Part shown: positions 41,118-53,389 of the stretch, one piece after another
How the letters are laid out: each line of letters begins with the position of its first letter
Numbering within the stretch: the first letter of the stretch is position 1
NCBI GenBank assembly: GCA_002104905.1
Contig: MCFE01000446.1
Span: 1-64,000 of the forward strand
Direction: 5' to 3'
DNA length: 64,000 bases
Source of the DNA: Basidiobolus meristosporus CBS 931.73
Taxonomy: Eukaryota; Basidiobolomycota; Basidiobolomycetes; Basidiobolales; Basidiobolaceae
Program-made: the position numbers and the translations under genes
The notes under the pieces: model-generated
What the model was told of the DNA's origin: nothing
Databases searched by the model: none
What the model saw: only the letters and a program-made list of their open reading frames with translations

Positions 41118-42794
41118 TTACATTTTTCGTGAACGCATTGGAGCAACCTCCCTCCTTCCCTCCCTCGCCCACATACCGGGTATTACCAACAACTCTATCA
41201 GTCGGTATGCACTTTCCCAGGTGTCGTGGCTGGTTGGGGGACTACAGGTTCTCCCCCCCCTAACGACGCTCTTCGGAAGCCCAGGAACGAATAGCTCAGC
41301 CGTCTCCAAGTCTTGGTGTGAAGCTGGAACGTACGATTTGGTGGCGTGGTCCAACGTGACTGCCCCGCTAACTATATGAGGTGCCCCCGTGGGATTTTGA
41401 CGAAGGTAGAACGGGAATGGCGTTGGCTCCCTGGTACCTTTCGCGTATCCGCCACAGGAGCCGGAGTGAGTGGGCCAGATGTGTTGGAGACGTAGTGCCG
41501 CATCCAGGTAGAGCCCGTAGCTTCCGGAGCGCCTGGTGAGGTATCTAGCCAGTGCAAAGCAAACCAGCGAGAAGGAGAGGAGCACACCGACAACTGCCCA
41601 AAATCTCCGGTCCACCACCAACTCCTCGCCAGAAACTTCCCACATCATCAGCTCCTGGGCGAACGCTCCCTGCCAATAGAGCAGCTGGACCATCATGAGA
41701 TCCGCCGATGTGAGGGCCTCTCGCACTCGCTGTATCCCCGTCATCTTCTCGCCCCGGGAGATGCCCTCCGCATCACTGGGCGCCATTCTCGAGCCCAACA
41801 TCCAGAAATCCTGGATAAACTCCACCTCCACGTAACGGCCCAACTCTGCGTAATTGTACATTTCCCCCATCGGCCCGCGATACCCAGCAACTATGGCTTG
41901 GTGGCATCCGTTTCTGTGGCACCACTTCAGCCCGGATTCCATGCTCAATTCCACCCAGATACTGCCATCGTAGGTTTGCCATTGGGCTAGGCAGCTTTGA
42001 TCGGCTGGAGTGATGCCGATCGCGGGCAGCAAGTGCATGATGGAGGTAATCTCATCATAGTTGAGCTCCATCGTGATTTTGATAAGATTCCCCTTGGTTG
42101 CTTGGGTGAACTTTGGGTGGTAGCGCGTCCTTGGGATTGGGTCATCAGAAGAATCTACGTAGGGCACGGTGCAGTTTTCTCCACTGTGCCAGGGCTTGGT
42201 TGGGTCCACGTCGGGGGTTATCGAGATCGATACCAGATGGATTTCACTCTGTACGAACTCCCCCGGGAACTGAACACTCTCCCGAGCACCTGGCAACTGG
42301 TTCTCCAAAGAAAAGGAGTGACTAAGGCCAGTCCACCTGCTACGTGGCTTCATGAACACCGCGCCGGAGGCGGGGAATTCCGCGGGGATGGTCACCTGTC
42401 CCGTATATACCGGTCCGGTCATGCTCTTGACGATGTAAGGGGACAGTTTGTCCAGGTATGCTACCCCACTACCACTCAGGAGCAGCCCAACCAGTAGGAT
42501 TCTTAACCAACCACCTGCAGGCAGCCATTGTCGCCATGTCCATTTGGCGGCGGCGGGTGTGTCTCCCAGTAAAATCGATAGGCCGGCCACCACCGGGCCC
42601 CGGGAGGCCAACTGGGCGCGGAGTAGACAAAGCACCCCGTTGCCAAGTAACGCCAGGGTGAGACTGAGCACAAGTACCGCTTCGCTGATCCCCAATCCAG
42701 CTGATGCGGTATAGGTCACCTGCGCGTTGACCGCGTCGGTGGCATTGGCGGCCAGGGTGGCTTGGAATTTCTCCCCGAAGTCACTAAAAGTCAT
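41118..42794 (-). CDS. Hypothetical membrane protein with large extracytosolic region
   Basis: 558 residues, single exon, ATG at 42,794 on the minus strand. Predicted helices: about 37-60 (SEAVLVLSLTLALLGNGVL), about 94-115 (WLRILLVGLLLSGSGVAYL) and about 395-417 (FWAVVGVLLSFSLVCFALA). The 280-residue loop between helices 2 and 3 has cysteines (SGENCTV, QSCLAQW, KWCHRNGC) and possible N-glycosylation sites, so it likely faces outside or the lumen. The C-terminal 140 residues are cytosolic-like. The layout is common among Pezizomycotina membrane proteins of unknown function; no domain can be named. Confidence 0.7.
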   Translation of the reverse strand: MTFSDFGEKFQATLAANATDAVNAQVTYTASAGLGISEAVLVLSLTLALLGNGVLCLLRAQLASRGPVVAGLSILLGDTPAAAKWTWRQWLPAGGWLRILLVGLLLSGSGVAYLDKLSPYIVKSMTGPVYTGQVTIPAEFPASGAVFMKPRSRWTGLSHSFSLENQLPGARESVQFPGEFVQSEIHLVSISITPDVDPTKPWHSGENCTVPYVDSSDDPIPRTRYHPKFTQATKGNLIKITMELNYDEITSIMHLLPAIGITPADQSCLAQWQTYDGSIWVELSMESGLKWCHRNGCHQAIVAGYRGPMGEMYNYAELGRYVEVEFIQDFWMLGSRMAPSDAEGISRGEKMTGIQRVREALTSADLMMVQLLYWQGAFAQELMMWEVSGEELVVDRRFWAVVGVLLSFSLVCFALARYLTRRSGSYGLYLDAALRLQHIWPTHSGSCGGYAKGTREPTPFPFYLRQNPTGAPHIVSGAVTLDHATKSYVPASHQDLETAELFVPGLPKSVVRGGRTCSPPTSHDTWESAYRLIELLVIPGMWAREGRREVAPMRSRKM

Positions 42795-42799
42795 CGGTA

Positions 42800-43665
42800 C
42801 TAGTGGTGAAGGTCGGTATGGTCAATCAGATGTTGGAAAGGACAGATCTTATCTGGAAAGCTTTGGCTACCATGCGGAGCGCTTCTATATACCGCGACCA
42901 GTTGCGCCACTGAGACCTGGTGGGAAATCCCGACTGGATCCAGATCCGGTTTTGGGGATCTTCTGGCCTGTCTGGTGCAGACAAAAGCGGTGGATTCAGG
43001 TGGAGCCCGATGGAATCTTTGTAGATTCGATGATCCGGTTTCTCCGGAACCACCTTCCCTTGCCGTGCATGGTCGAATCCCTGCGATCCTCTAATGACAG
43101 CGGTGTAACCACCGGCATGTGTATGAAGGTGTAGCCGGTGGCTTTCTATGTTCCGTCGGACTTGATTGAAGGGATACAGTGGGAACATGTCTATCCTGGT
43201 TTCCGCCGCACTATTTCCTTAGGGTCTCACCGTTGTCACCCGACGGTGTGAAAATACGGATTTCCTCTGTGACCTGGACATATGATTTGGTCGGTCCTCG
43301 AAAAGTTCGGTGCTCCCTACCCCTTCACAATCCACGACCTCCCACCTCCCACCTCATAATCCCAGCCGTTGCATCCTGCAACTCCGTAGAAGGGCTCGAA
43401 GCACCCTGGACATTCGGTGAAAAATCTCGATTCCCTTTCTTCCGGTACTCCTGTCCCTTCTGGCTTCACCATGGTGGATTTTCTTTAATCGATTCCCATC
43501 GTCCATCATTTCATCTAGCTGTATATGGTGTGACCGAAATGGATTCCAGACACCGCGGGTACGGTTGTATAAATCGGGTTTGGGTCCCACTTGTACGGAT
43601 CCACCTCCTGATTCTACCTACCAACCTTGTGCCATCTGATAATTCATGCCGCATGATTTCCGATC
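42800..43665. other. Promoter region of the membrane protein gene and edge of the gene island
   Basis: No supported gene; frames of 60-170 codons here lack any recognisable feature. CG dinucleotides are frequent up to about 43,662 and then nearly disappear. Confidence 0.5.
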
Positions 43666-43669
43666 CCCT

Positions 43670-44690
43670 TGCCCTGGTGGGCCTTTTTGTGTAGGGAAGA
43701 TCAGGATTTGCAGATTTCAAACTGTGGGCCATGGTCAACCAACCCCATCTCCCTCAACCTGCAGAACATACCATGCTAGATGGTGTCTGGTAATGGCAAC
43801 AGATCCCCACAAAAGTAGTCATGCTCCCTAGTAAACACAGAACATGCCAAAATTGGTAACTCTGCTGAAAGTCACCCCAGTAATAGCGCAAGCAATTGGG
43901 CCACATTGGATGTGGGGTCCTGCATAGAGTGGTCCAAAATCTCCCAACTTCCTGCCTTGGAGGTTGTGAAGGCTCCTGCTGTGCCAATTTCCTGGAACAG
44001 ATCCTTTGCCAGGACCCACTTGGAATACTCCACCAAAATGTCCAACACCCAGGCCATCAAAATCAGATGGGTGGTTGAAAAGCCCTCAAATCTGGTGCAT
44101 ATGCTCTTGGATCCTTTCTGAGCCTGGTCCATGTTCTAAATATGTGTATCACCTTTACTTTGGATAAACCATTGGATAAGTCCAAGTGATCTAGCAGCCC
44201 TCCCAATCACTTTTGGTAGCTCCAAAACTCTCACACAAGAATGGACTCAGCAAAACAGTGCAAGTTCAGTCCACATACAAAAATAGGGCCCATGTTGTGG
44301 TCATATGGGTGCCCTGAACTCATAGACTAAGTCTCAGATTCTTGGCTCAAGCTCTAAAAGTATACTTCAAGACCTTTGTGTTTTAGGAGTTTTGGAGACA
44401 TTAGAAGTGATTGGGAGAGCAGACAGAACATGCAACTTTTGACTTTGTGATTTGTTGAATGTAACAGTGGTGTATATACTTCTAGATGGTCTTGTGAAAG
44501 AAAAATGAGTAGATATGTAGGCTAGTAATTAAATAGCCAAGTTAGGTGAGTATCTAGGTGTAAATATAAAACTTGCTTCACTCCCACTCAATTAAACACT
44601 TATATTGGCTAGGCCTCAATGTGACCCAAGATACTTAAATCTGGCTCTAGCCAATGGTAATGTGAGCATATCTGCAATTAGTTCATATGT
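43670..44690. other. Left part of second CG-poor repeat island
   Basis: Decayed repeat DNA. Overlapping minus-strand frames at 43,754-44,132 (for example ILVEYSKWVLAKDLFQEIG) may be the remains of a transposon gene, but no motif identifies it. Confidence 0.4.
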
Positions 44691-45500
44691 GGGACAATAA
44701 TCCAAGTTAGCCAAGTTATTTGCCATAACATTCCAGAAGAAATGTTTCCCACTATCTTCCTACTTGGCTTTTCTAGGAAAAGCTGGATCTCTTCCTAATT
44801 TAGTACATCTGTGACTATCTTGAAATATATTGGGAGGGGTTTTTTTTACCTGTAACCAGGTCTTCATAGCACTTTCTTAGTCAAACTGGCTCTTTGGAAA
44901 CATCACAGGCTACCATATACTCTGCCTCTGTGGTGGAAAGTGCCATGGTTAGTTGCTTATTTGAGTTCCATGAGGTGGCACCTGTGTTCTGAAGTATGGT
45001 GTGTCATGTGATTGATCTTCTTACTTCTGGTTTTGTCCCCAATCTGTAGCAGGGTATTCCAAATGACCCTGGTCTGAAATCCTCTAAGTGCATCTTAGGC
45101 AGATATCAGCAGTTCCTTTCAGTATTTTAAAGTCCAGCAACTGTTGCTAATTGGCTGGATCCAAAGCTCTAAATATAATAGCAGATAACCCCCACTGCAT
45201 ATGAGATATAGAGAAGTGTTCCTGGCACCATTTACAGGTGACTGATTACCATAGATTGATCTAGGGTTTCTATATATTTCAATGGTAGCAAGCTGTCATG
45301 GTTTGGTGGATTTTTGACCAAGTTGAGATTTGTCTGTATTAGGGTGGCTGCTGGGTTGTATTGTAGAAACTTTTAATTGCACCTAATTATTCACCTACTT
45401 AGTCATCTAGATTGCTACTTCCAAATCTCCCAAATAACTAACCAAATTCCTTATTGATATTTACTTATAATAGTCTCACCAAACATCAGGTACCCAGTGA
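44690..45500 (-). mobile_element. Copia retrotransposon fragment (RT end and RNase H)
   Basis: On the minus strand, broken frames read ATLIQTNLNLVKNPPNH at about 45,340 (aligned with the copy at 60,400), then a SYAVG region, NTGATSWNSNKQLTMALSTTEAEYMVACD at about 44,900-44,990 (the Copia RNase H signature), then a tail near 44,740. Full of stops and almost free of CG. Confidence 0.7.
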
Positions 45501-45889
45501 TCTAAAAGCTCTGGCAATATTGGAAGTCATGGGAGGACAAGTTGAGTATGAGGCCTTCACCTGGTGACTTGATTGATACAAATGTAGTATTGATACTTTG
45601 ATATGATTTTAGCAAGACAACACACTATATGCACTGAGTTAGATCTCAAGAGCATGTGTGCAAAGTCTGGGACTGTTTGGACATCTGTGAGAAAGCTCAT
45701 GTTCAAGGTACATGATGTTTTCTTTATGAGAAATAATTGTAATAATCTAGTCAAAAAACCATCACAAAGTTAAAATCCAGTGACTAAGAGGTATTGATCC
45801 TGTCAGGACACTGTGCACAGACTTTAAAAAATAATTGCACCCCAGATTTCACAAAAAACTTGGTCAACATTTTTCATCACAACAATACA

Positions 45890-47570
45890 CAATTGGCTTT
45901 TGATTGGTTCCTTGCCATTTCTCTCACTTTCTGACCCCAGACACTGAGTTACCTCCTATGTTTGTGTACATTGATTGGCAATTGCCTCTTTTGCACACTC
46001 ATTTCTCATCACTTAACCAATGCACTTACTTTTCATGCATACAAACTGATTTATTTCAATTCAATAGTCAGGTTTACTTCCGCTGAAGCTTCAGTTGTAC
46101 CTCAATTGCCAATTGTACTGACCTATACAAGTCCTTATACCCAACACCAACATTAGGCCCAACCTCATACTCAACAAGCAACTCCATTAAAATCCACCAC
46201 TCAAAAAGTATATCTGCTGTAGCACCTTATTTGCATTACTTTGGCAGGAACCCTATGGCTTTATGCTACTGTTCAATCACTTCTTGGCTTAGCCAATACT
46301 CTTACTTTTCATGCATGTAAATTGGTTCATTATGGTTGAATCTTTTGTTTTGACTCAATTGCAACTGCACTGTCCTATACAAGTCCCTTTAGCAAACACT
46401 AGTGTTAAGCCCAACCGCACACTTAGCAAGTAACTACATTAGGATCACCTATCCAATAAGTATTTCTGCTGTAAGACCCTTGATCCATGACTTTGGTGGG
46501 AACCATATGGCTTTATCCCATTATCCACTTACTGGTTCCCATATATCCTGGTCTTCAGCAGGCACTACAGAGTCAAGCACCTCATCTGCCAGTCTTTGCA
46601 ATAAGCCCTTGCAATACTTAGGTGCATTTTCTTGTGCACTGCTCTGGAAGAAGTGCTGCAATCTCTTGGTGTGCCTATTGATGTTCTGAAATTCCACTGT
46701 AGGCAATGTGAAAGTCTTCTGAGCTCTTGGTGCTGTTGCTTTGTCATTCAGTGGGATCTCCACTCTGTCTACAATGAAGGATGTGGAGGCTGCAGAAGAC
46801 AAATTGCCTTTCACTGCAAACTCATCTACCTCACTGAAGTGTTGCTCCACTGACGGTGCTTCCAACTGATGTTAAAACAGCTGTTTGTGTCTTGGTAGTT
46901 CTTCTTGGCTATGATGTGATTCAGACTGTTCCAGGCTTACAGCATTCATTGGTGAGAACTACAGCTTTTCTCTCATGCTTCTCTATCTCTGAACTTGGTA
47001 GACTTTTTCCTCTTTACCTTTACCTTTATTACTCTAATGTCATTCACTGCTGATTTAACTGAGTGCTTTGAGTACTGTACTACATTTTCTACTTGTTACA
47101 TACTGCACTGGTGCATCTGCATCTGCCAGCATGTCCCTCACCATAACTTCTCTGGTTACCTGATATTTCTTTGCCACTTTCTCAGCACTTAGCCCTGCTT
47201 GCAATGGAATCTTGGGGAAGCTGCTAGTTTTAGCTATGGAACCCTTTTACTTCTGCCTTTGATAGTTCCTGTTATTCTTAAGATACTTTCCTAGCATATC
47301 AATGCTAGCCCAAAATCTGTTTGCTGGTATAAGTCCAGGATAATGCACATGGTACAGATCAAGCACATTCTGCCCAGCCTTGAGTTCCTGATGGTCTCAA
47401 TGTATGCAGCCTCAAGGGGAAGGCATTCTAGGCTTTTTACAGCCTCTTGGATATTAGCCTGCTCTTGGTCATTGCTCTCAACAGCCCACAGATCTTCATT
47501 AACTTGTGATTTTGGGCTTTGGTATAGGTACCACAGACTCTCCCACCCTTACTTTGTTAGGTTTTTTTGT
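45890..47570 (-). repeat. Unrecognised repeat-borne gene, copy A (decayed)
   Basis: Same order of blocks as 53,390-55,190. The best-preserved part (46,521-46,865 on the minus strand) reads EQHFSEVDEFAVKGN, then EFQNINRHTKRLQHFF, CKGLLQRLADEVLDS and EPVSG. Further upstream (minus strand) are Lys/Gln/Arg-rich linkers and, at about 47,300-47,530, a counterpart of the SANT-like region of copy B. Many stops; no intact gene. Confidence 0.5.
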
Positions 47571-47585
47571 GGTCTTCATCTTTGG

Positions 47586-47690
47586 TGTTGTACTTCAACA
47601 TCTAAAACTTGGCCAATTTTACTCTTTTAGAAATTTTAGTACCCTGACTGATTTTCCTTAACCCAAACATACCTAATCTGTTGTGTTGTA
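47586..47690 (+). repeat. Fragment of the LTR-like sequence also at 16,905
   Basis: TGTTGTACTTCAACA followed by CTTGGCCAATTTTACTC and GTACCCTGACTGATTTTCC matches the first 90 nt of the candidate LTR at 16,905-17,312. Confidence 0.45.
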
Positions 47691-48014
47691 TTATAATTAG
47701 CTTGGGGCTTGTTCAACAATGTAGCGGCTTATTAACAATATATTACAACTTCCAGTATGCCTATACTGAAATGGTTTACTGGGAGTCTGATATACCAATA
47801 GAAGATATAACTTTCACTAGTATCCTCAATCTTAGGCTCAAAATATACTGTAGGCAGTGTTTCTCACTTGTACAGCAGTGTTCTGACCTTCTATTGACTA
47901 TTGGGCCTATTTACTTTTATAGTAACCTTTTCTTATCTGGAAGTCACTTTCCTAGCTGAGAGAACTATTACTAATCTGGAAATTCTGAACTCCACTTCAA
48001 CCTAGCATGGTGTG

Positions 48015-48245
48015 GTGTAGAACTCTTTAAAGAGGTCTTTACACCTAAAGGGGTGTCTAAAGGGGTGTCTTTAGAGTAAAGGGGCTTCTTACAGTGGTCT
48101 CCAAAGTGGTCTTTACACTAAAGGGGTACCCAAGGGGGCTGCTTTAGGGTAAGGGGTTCTTAAAGGGGTCTCTAAGGGGGTGATTAGACTAAAGGGGTGT
48201 CTCAAGGGTTATCTTTAGAGTAAAGGGGTTTCTCAGAGGGGCCTT
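48015..48245. repeat. Degenerate G-rich tandem repeat
   Basis: At least ten imperfect units related to CTAAAGGGGTGTCTTTAGAGTAAAGGGG. Every unit carries a G4-G5 run, all on the plus strand. It sits between repeat-gene copy A and the LTR at 48,561. Confidence 0.7.
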
Positions 48246-48560
48246 TCTGACAGAAAAGCGGTAGTTATCTTGTAGAACTTAGATTGGATTTTTGTGAGCT
48301 TTGCAGTTCCTTTACTGATGTAGTACCAATCAAAGTCAGAATACTAAGCAGTGCAAGTGATACAGGGGAAGTCTTATAACCTTTAAACTTGTAATCCTAG
48401 TATGGAGATTCTGGAAAAGATGCTCTCCTTTATTTTTCAGCTGGGCAAGACATATATAAAGTTCTGAAGGATCAAAGTTTCTGGACTATTGCGCAAGCAA
48501 TACACCTGATACAAAGCTATAACTTTGCAGCAGCGCAGATCTAACATAGGCAAGCACCAC

Positions 48561-49364
48561 TGTGGTAGGGTAAACATACCTCCCACAGACAAGTTTATTC
48601 ATATAGTCATTATGATATATTTATCCATATTTTATCTTATCAGTATTATCCCATTCTTCTTCTGCCCATATTATCAGTATTATCCCCATATGATGTTTAC
48701 CCTGATTAGTTATTAGCATTAGTTATCCCAGATGTTATTCAGCTTTGTGATCAGTAGATGTATCTATATAAGGCAAGTACCCGCGTCAGTACCTGTGACA
48801 CATGACCTAGGTCTGTGTTACCATCCCTACCATTTCAATACCATATATGGTATTTCTATGTTGTACAGGTTTCAGACTACTGATTCCTGATTGGTTGAGA
48901 GTGCTGTGCCTTTTAGAACCTTCCAGGACATTCTTGGCATATTTTTAGCACATAGTGATGTCATCAGGAATTCCACTGATACATAGAATCTTCTAGAACC
49001 ATGTCATTAGTAATCACTTGGCAATCAGGAAAAGTATTTAAGGGAAAGCAATCCCTCATCAATAAATCATCCCTTCTATCAGTAACACTTCTACCTTATT
49101 GATTAGCAGTTGATCACTGCACCTGCCTTCAACAGTACATCTCAGACCTGCCATCAAGGAGCTTTTCAGGGTAGTGCACAAGACACACAGAGGCCTTTGG
49201 AGACACTTGGAGCACCTAGGAAGCTAGAGAAGCAGGAGTTTTTACCATAGTGACATATTGACAAAGACACCAGCAGTTTAGACACAGAGGTTATTGCACC
49301 CATCAGACACCTCACACACCTTGAGTTGTGTAGCTTCTCCCAGGAGTACCTCTACACCACCACA
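48561..49364 (+). mobile_element. Solo LTR, copy 1
   Basis: Starts TGTGGTAGGGTAAACA and ends CTCTACACCACCACA (TG...CA). It is alignable with 58,376-59,446, especially from GGCAAGTACCCGCG to AATAAATCATCCC (promoter-like TATTTAAGGG and an AATAAA). The flanks are CCAC (48,557-48,560) and CCGC (49,365-49,368), a 4-bp target duplication differing by one CG-to-CA change. No internal retrotransposon sequence is attached. Confidence 0.6.
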
Positions 49365-50350
49365 CCGCCAAGAATATCACATGCTTTGATTGGCTGGCTT
49401 AAAAGTTACAAGTAATCAAAGTAACCACAGTAATCCTAGTAATAGAGGCCTGGTTTACATGGTAATTCAACTCTTTTGATCATAACTCCTTGAGTACTGC
49501 TACAAATAGGCTGTAATTTGAAAAATGTGTTGGCTATGAAGTGTTCTGCATGACATAATATTCTTGGGTGGATTGCTTGTCAGGGTCTTGAGCTTTTGTC
49601 CTTCAAAGTAGGAATTTCTTGATCATTTATTTATGTGTTACTGTAGCAAAAGCAAAATAAAGAAATGAGTGCCTTATTGGGTTTGGGATATTGTAGTAAT
49701 GGAATACTTTGCAAATCTGTTGTAGTTTCCACCCAAGCCTAGCAAATCTTGTACTCCCAAGAAGATTAATCCTAACCTACATAGCAAACCAACTCTGTTG
49801 CCTTTATAGCTAAACCCAGCTGTATACACACCAATATTAGACCAGAATCTCCCTGCTAATATTTCTGCCACACTCTGACAATTCTAGGATTCTGCATTTA
49901 TATGCCCCTTTGGTTCAGTTAAGCCATTCAGGAGTCTTATTACACTTTTCTCTTTGATACAACATTTCTTGTTGAATTCTGCTACATTCAACCATTTTAC
50001 AGGATATCCTGAGCAGTAAGCAATCCACATCTTTCTATGTTGGAAGAAAGCCAAAGAGATCAGGAAGAACTGACTGAACAGCTTGAAAGCATCATGCTTG
50101 AATGAAACACCTTGATGCTTGAGCACTCAAAGCTTGACAAGACAAGATCTGACAATTATTATAGAGATGAACTCCCTGAGTTATATCCTGTTAGCAGGAA
50201 AAAACTGGGATGATCAAAGAAGCTCTGAAGAATGTGGCCATAGTAATTGACAGCATTGAAAATCTGCCAAGCCTTACTCAGTAGCAGCCACCAAGTAATC
50301 ATGCCTTTGGATCCTCCAGACCTACATCTCCTGCTAAACCTGCCCCAGTG
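49365..50350. other. CG-poor repeat DNA, no gene
   Basis: Contains at about 49,725-49,880 the dispersed sequence also present at 17,340-17,515. Short minus-strand frames (for example 49,884-50,126) are not identifiable. Confidence 0.5.
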
Positions 50351-50352
50351 TG

Positions 50353-50862
50353 GTGGTGTATATATCCAAGGGAGAGTTATGTCCAACACTTCTTTAGTGT
50401 TTTGTATATGGGGTGCTCACTAGGTGGATAGCATCTGGCAAAACCTTGCTAGGAATACTTGGGTTCTGTCATGACTCCAATGTGAAGGGGAATAAAGCCA
50501 CAAGATTGTCAAGGGAAAACTATTGAGCTACAGTCCCCAACTTAGTTTGCATCCTGACAAAAGTATGTGCCAAATTCAGCATCTGTTGATATGACAATGT
50601 AATAAAGCTTCCAAAGTCAAAACAACAGTAAACTCCACCAGCAGGGACTTGACAAGAATGCAGCTATGGTTCATATTTTTAATGACAAAAAAGTATTTTT
50701 GCCTGTCAAAGAACAAACTTGGAAAATATCAAATAAAATAAAAGATACCTACTCTGAGTACTCACAGGTAGTGCCTCCATAGTCAAGTTGCTGTCAGAGC
50801 AGTTTCCTGGAAGTGTCCTGTGGTCTAGGATTGGAATATCAGGTAGTGGCAGGTAGCCCCTG
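50353..50862 (-). mobile_element. 5'-truncated LTR, minus orientation
   Basis: Read on the minus strand, 50,862 to 50,353 follows the second half of the LTR at 58,376-59,446 (ACCACAGGACACT...CTGCTGGTGGAGTTTAC...TTGGGGA...GGCTTTATTCCCCTTCAC) and ends ATATACACCACCACA. The left half of the LTR is missing where it meets the DNA transposon end at about 50,865. Confidence 0.6.
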
Positions 50863-50864
50863 TG

Positions 50865-52575
50865 AAAACTAATTTGGTCCTGCAGGTGGATCCAATCTGG
50901 ATCAGCCGTCAGGATCCCATTTGGAGACCATCATAATACCAGCAGCTTGCTATTAATGACCCTCTTAACAATTTTATGACAGGATCACAACGGCAATTGG
51001 CAAATTTTACTACCCAATAAAGTTAAAAAACTTGATGGGGTTTGATTGGTGCTGTGGCAATATTTGAATGGCATTGTTGCAGTCTTATTGCACTCAACAA
51101 CTATTTTAAATGGATCTAACTGGCTAGTACATCCAGTTGCATTATATGGCAAAAAATGTGACTGTGTTTTAACAGCCTCATTGCAAGTCTTTATTTGCAT
51201 TATCATGGCAGTATTACAGCCAAAAGCTAGTTCTGTATAATGTTACCATACCATTTCACCAGGTGTTATTCCCTTTTTCCACCTCCCCTTGCACAACTCA
51301 TATATTCCATTGTAGAGTAGCCCCTGTTTATTTGCTAACCCACTATACCTTGGTTATCCCACATATAGTTCAAATCAAAAAAAACTATGGCCTCCTGCTT
51401 ACAATCCTCTACAAACACACACACCTGCCGCAATTGACATACTTCTATCACCTCAACTTTACGGCTTTTTGGTGTGATACTTGCAAAGTTGCCGTATACC
51501 TTGGACTGCTGGTAACATATACATATCGCAAACATATGCTTGGTTGCCACCACTTCTGCCATGGATACCTCCTGAATATTTGCAAAGAACTTTTTGGTAT
51601 TTAGCCAATATACTCCTTCTCCCTACTAGATTCTAGTCCCCCTTATAGGTGTGCTCTGGCTCTTGTTTGTGCATATTCTGTGTAGAATGGTGCAGAATTG
51701 TCTTATGACCAAGAGAAGCCCAGCCTACTTTGGTAGATGCTTTCCTAATAGAAATTAGTTGCTTGATGCACCAAACCCAGCTTTGCATTGCTTAACTGAT
51801 TACCCACTTGTTGGGGCTGCTTAGCTTCTTAATTCCATAGGCATAGGTGTTGCCATGTGCACATCTGTCCTCAGTATTTTCCACCACTTCCTGGCTGTCC
51901 TCAATGTACCAACTCATCACATCCATCACAGAACATGAAGGTAATATTCTTGATGAGATTGGGATATGGTAATACCTGCAACTTGACTTTTCTCCCTATC
52001 TCCCCACACATTTGCTCCATAGGAAACTCCCAAAAGGTGAAGCAAGGCACAATACTCTCCACACACCAAGCAAGAGGGAGTAGAGAATGGATACAGTAGC
52101 GGCAGAGATCTACATGTTCAGCTTTATGTTTGTAGTATAGCCACTCAAATCCTGTTACAAACTCCTTGCACAACATTTGTAGATTGAGTCAAGTTGACAT
52201 TGGTGATCTGCTTCTGGATAAATATTCCTACAATGTCCACATATGACTCCCAATGCTTCCAATGTACTCCTGGTAGGAATGGCTTCACAATGTACTTTAA
52301 TAAATACATATCTGGCTCATCCGGTCTTTGCATTTGTATTGTTGCATATGTGTATGAATATTGATTGGAGCCTGTGAGAAGTACTTAGGGTAGCAGATAC
52401 TCCGTAAAATCTTGCCAATTCTTTCAAACTTCTCTAGTATCTCAAAGGGCTCATATAGCTTGAAATGCCCCATGTACAATTTGGTCATCAGCAGAGGGAT
52501 ATTATTGAAAAGCAAATGCATTGCTCCCAGTGGAAAACATTTGCTCCAACAGATACCCTCTATCTTAAGTATCTC
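50865..52575 (-). mobile_element. tnp2/CACTA-type transposon, truncated copy in minus orientation
   Basis: Inverted relative to the copy at 55,840-60,085. Minus-strand frames show FKIEGICW-type residues (52,578), NNIPLLMTKLYMGH, IHTHMQQ, then KHKAEHVDLCRYCIHSLLP, FWEFPMEQMCGEIGRKVKL (about 52,000) and the 3' segment QLDPFKIVVECNKTA (about 51,120). The break is at about 52,575. It shows the uninterrupted site (GGTATACGGCAACTTTGC) that carries the LTR in the other copy. Confidence 0.75.
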
Positions 52576-52819
52576 CACACACTATCTGAGACTATAGGCG
52601 CTTTCTATAGATTTTACTTTAGGGGTAATATTCAAACACAGTGCCTGATAGTGCCAGTAGACCCAGATAGTGCCATACATTTTTGTGACATGTTACAAGC
52701 CGCAGAAGCTAGATTCAGAGTGCCATGGGTATTGAGTGCCAGATGCACTTCTTCACTCCTTCTGTGCTCTTACCCATTATGCACAATACTGATCCCAAAA
52801 AAAAGGCAAAAAATGGGCT

Positions 52820-53220
52820 TTATCCAGTACAATGGGTGAAACACCAGGGCTGTTTTGCCTGAAAATGAACAACATTTTTCACACAGTGGGGCCAAGTATC
52901 AGTCCACTTGGCCTCCTTGGCACACCAAGGCATCATATGGCTCTCATGGCTGAATAAGGCACTATCCAGTGGAAGAAGTCTAATATCTATGTGCTTAGTT
53001 CTAGCATGAAAAGTTGGATTTCTACCTAATTGTATACATCCTTGATTATCTTGAAATGGAGTAATAGGCATTTTTTTGACATAGGCCTAAATCTGTTAAA
53101 AGCCTCCCTATTCACATTGCTTCTTTTGTAGCTTCACAGGCTGCCATATACTCTGCCTCTGTGGTAGAAAGTGCTACAGTTGGTGGCTTTCTTGAATTCC
53201 ATGAAACTGCTCCTTTACAG
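52820..53220 (-). mobile_element. Copia RNase H fragment
   Basis: On the minus strand, ALSTTEAEYMAA at about 53,130-53,170 is followed by DNQGCIQLGRNPTFHARTKHIDIR (broken here: DNQGCIQLGRNP then HARTKHIDIR) at about 52,980-53,055, the usual RNase H end of Copia polyproteins. Flanked by other repeats on both sides. Confidence 0.75.
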
Positions 53221-53389
53221 TAACCCTATGAAAAATTACTGTAATGATCCTGTCAAAAGGCAGTCACAAAGTTAGAGTCCCGTGACTATGAGATACTGAT
53301 CCTGTCAGGACATTGTCCAGAGACTGCTGAAAATAATTGCACCTCAGATTTTACAAAAAACTTGGTCAACATTTTTGATCACAACAATG

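Noticed and set aside
41997-42497. 166-codon plus-strand frame
   Set aside because: Antisense shadow of the 558-residue membrane protein, without features of its own.
43179-43694. 171-codon plus-strand frame near the island edge
   Set aside because: No start context, domain or hydrophobic pattern; overlapping frames on both strands are equally open.
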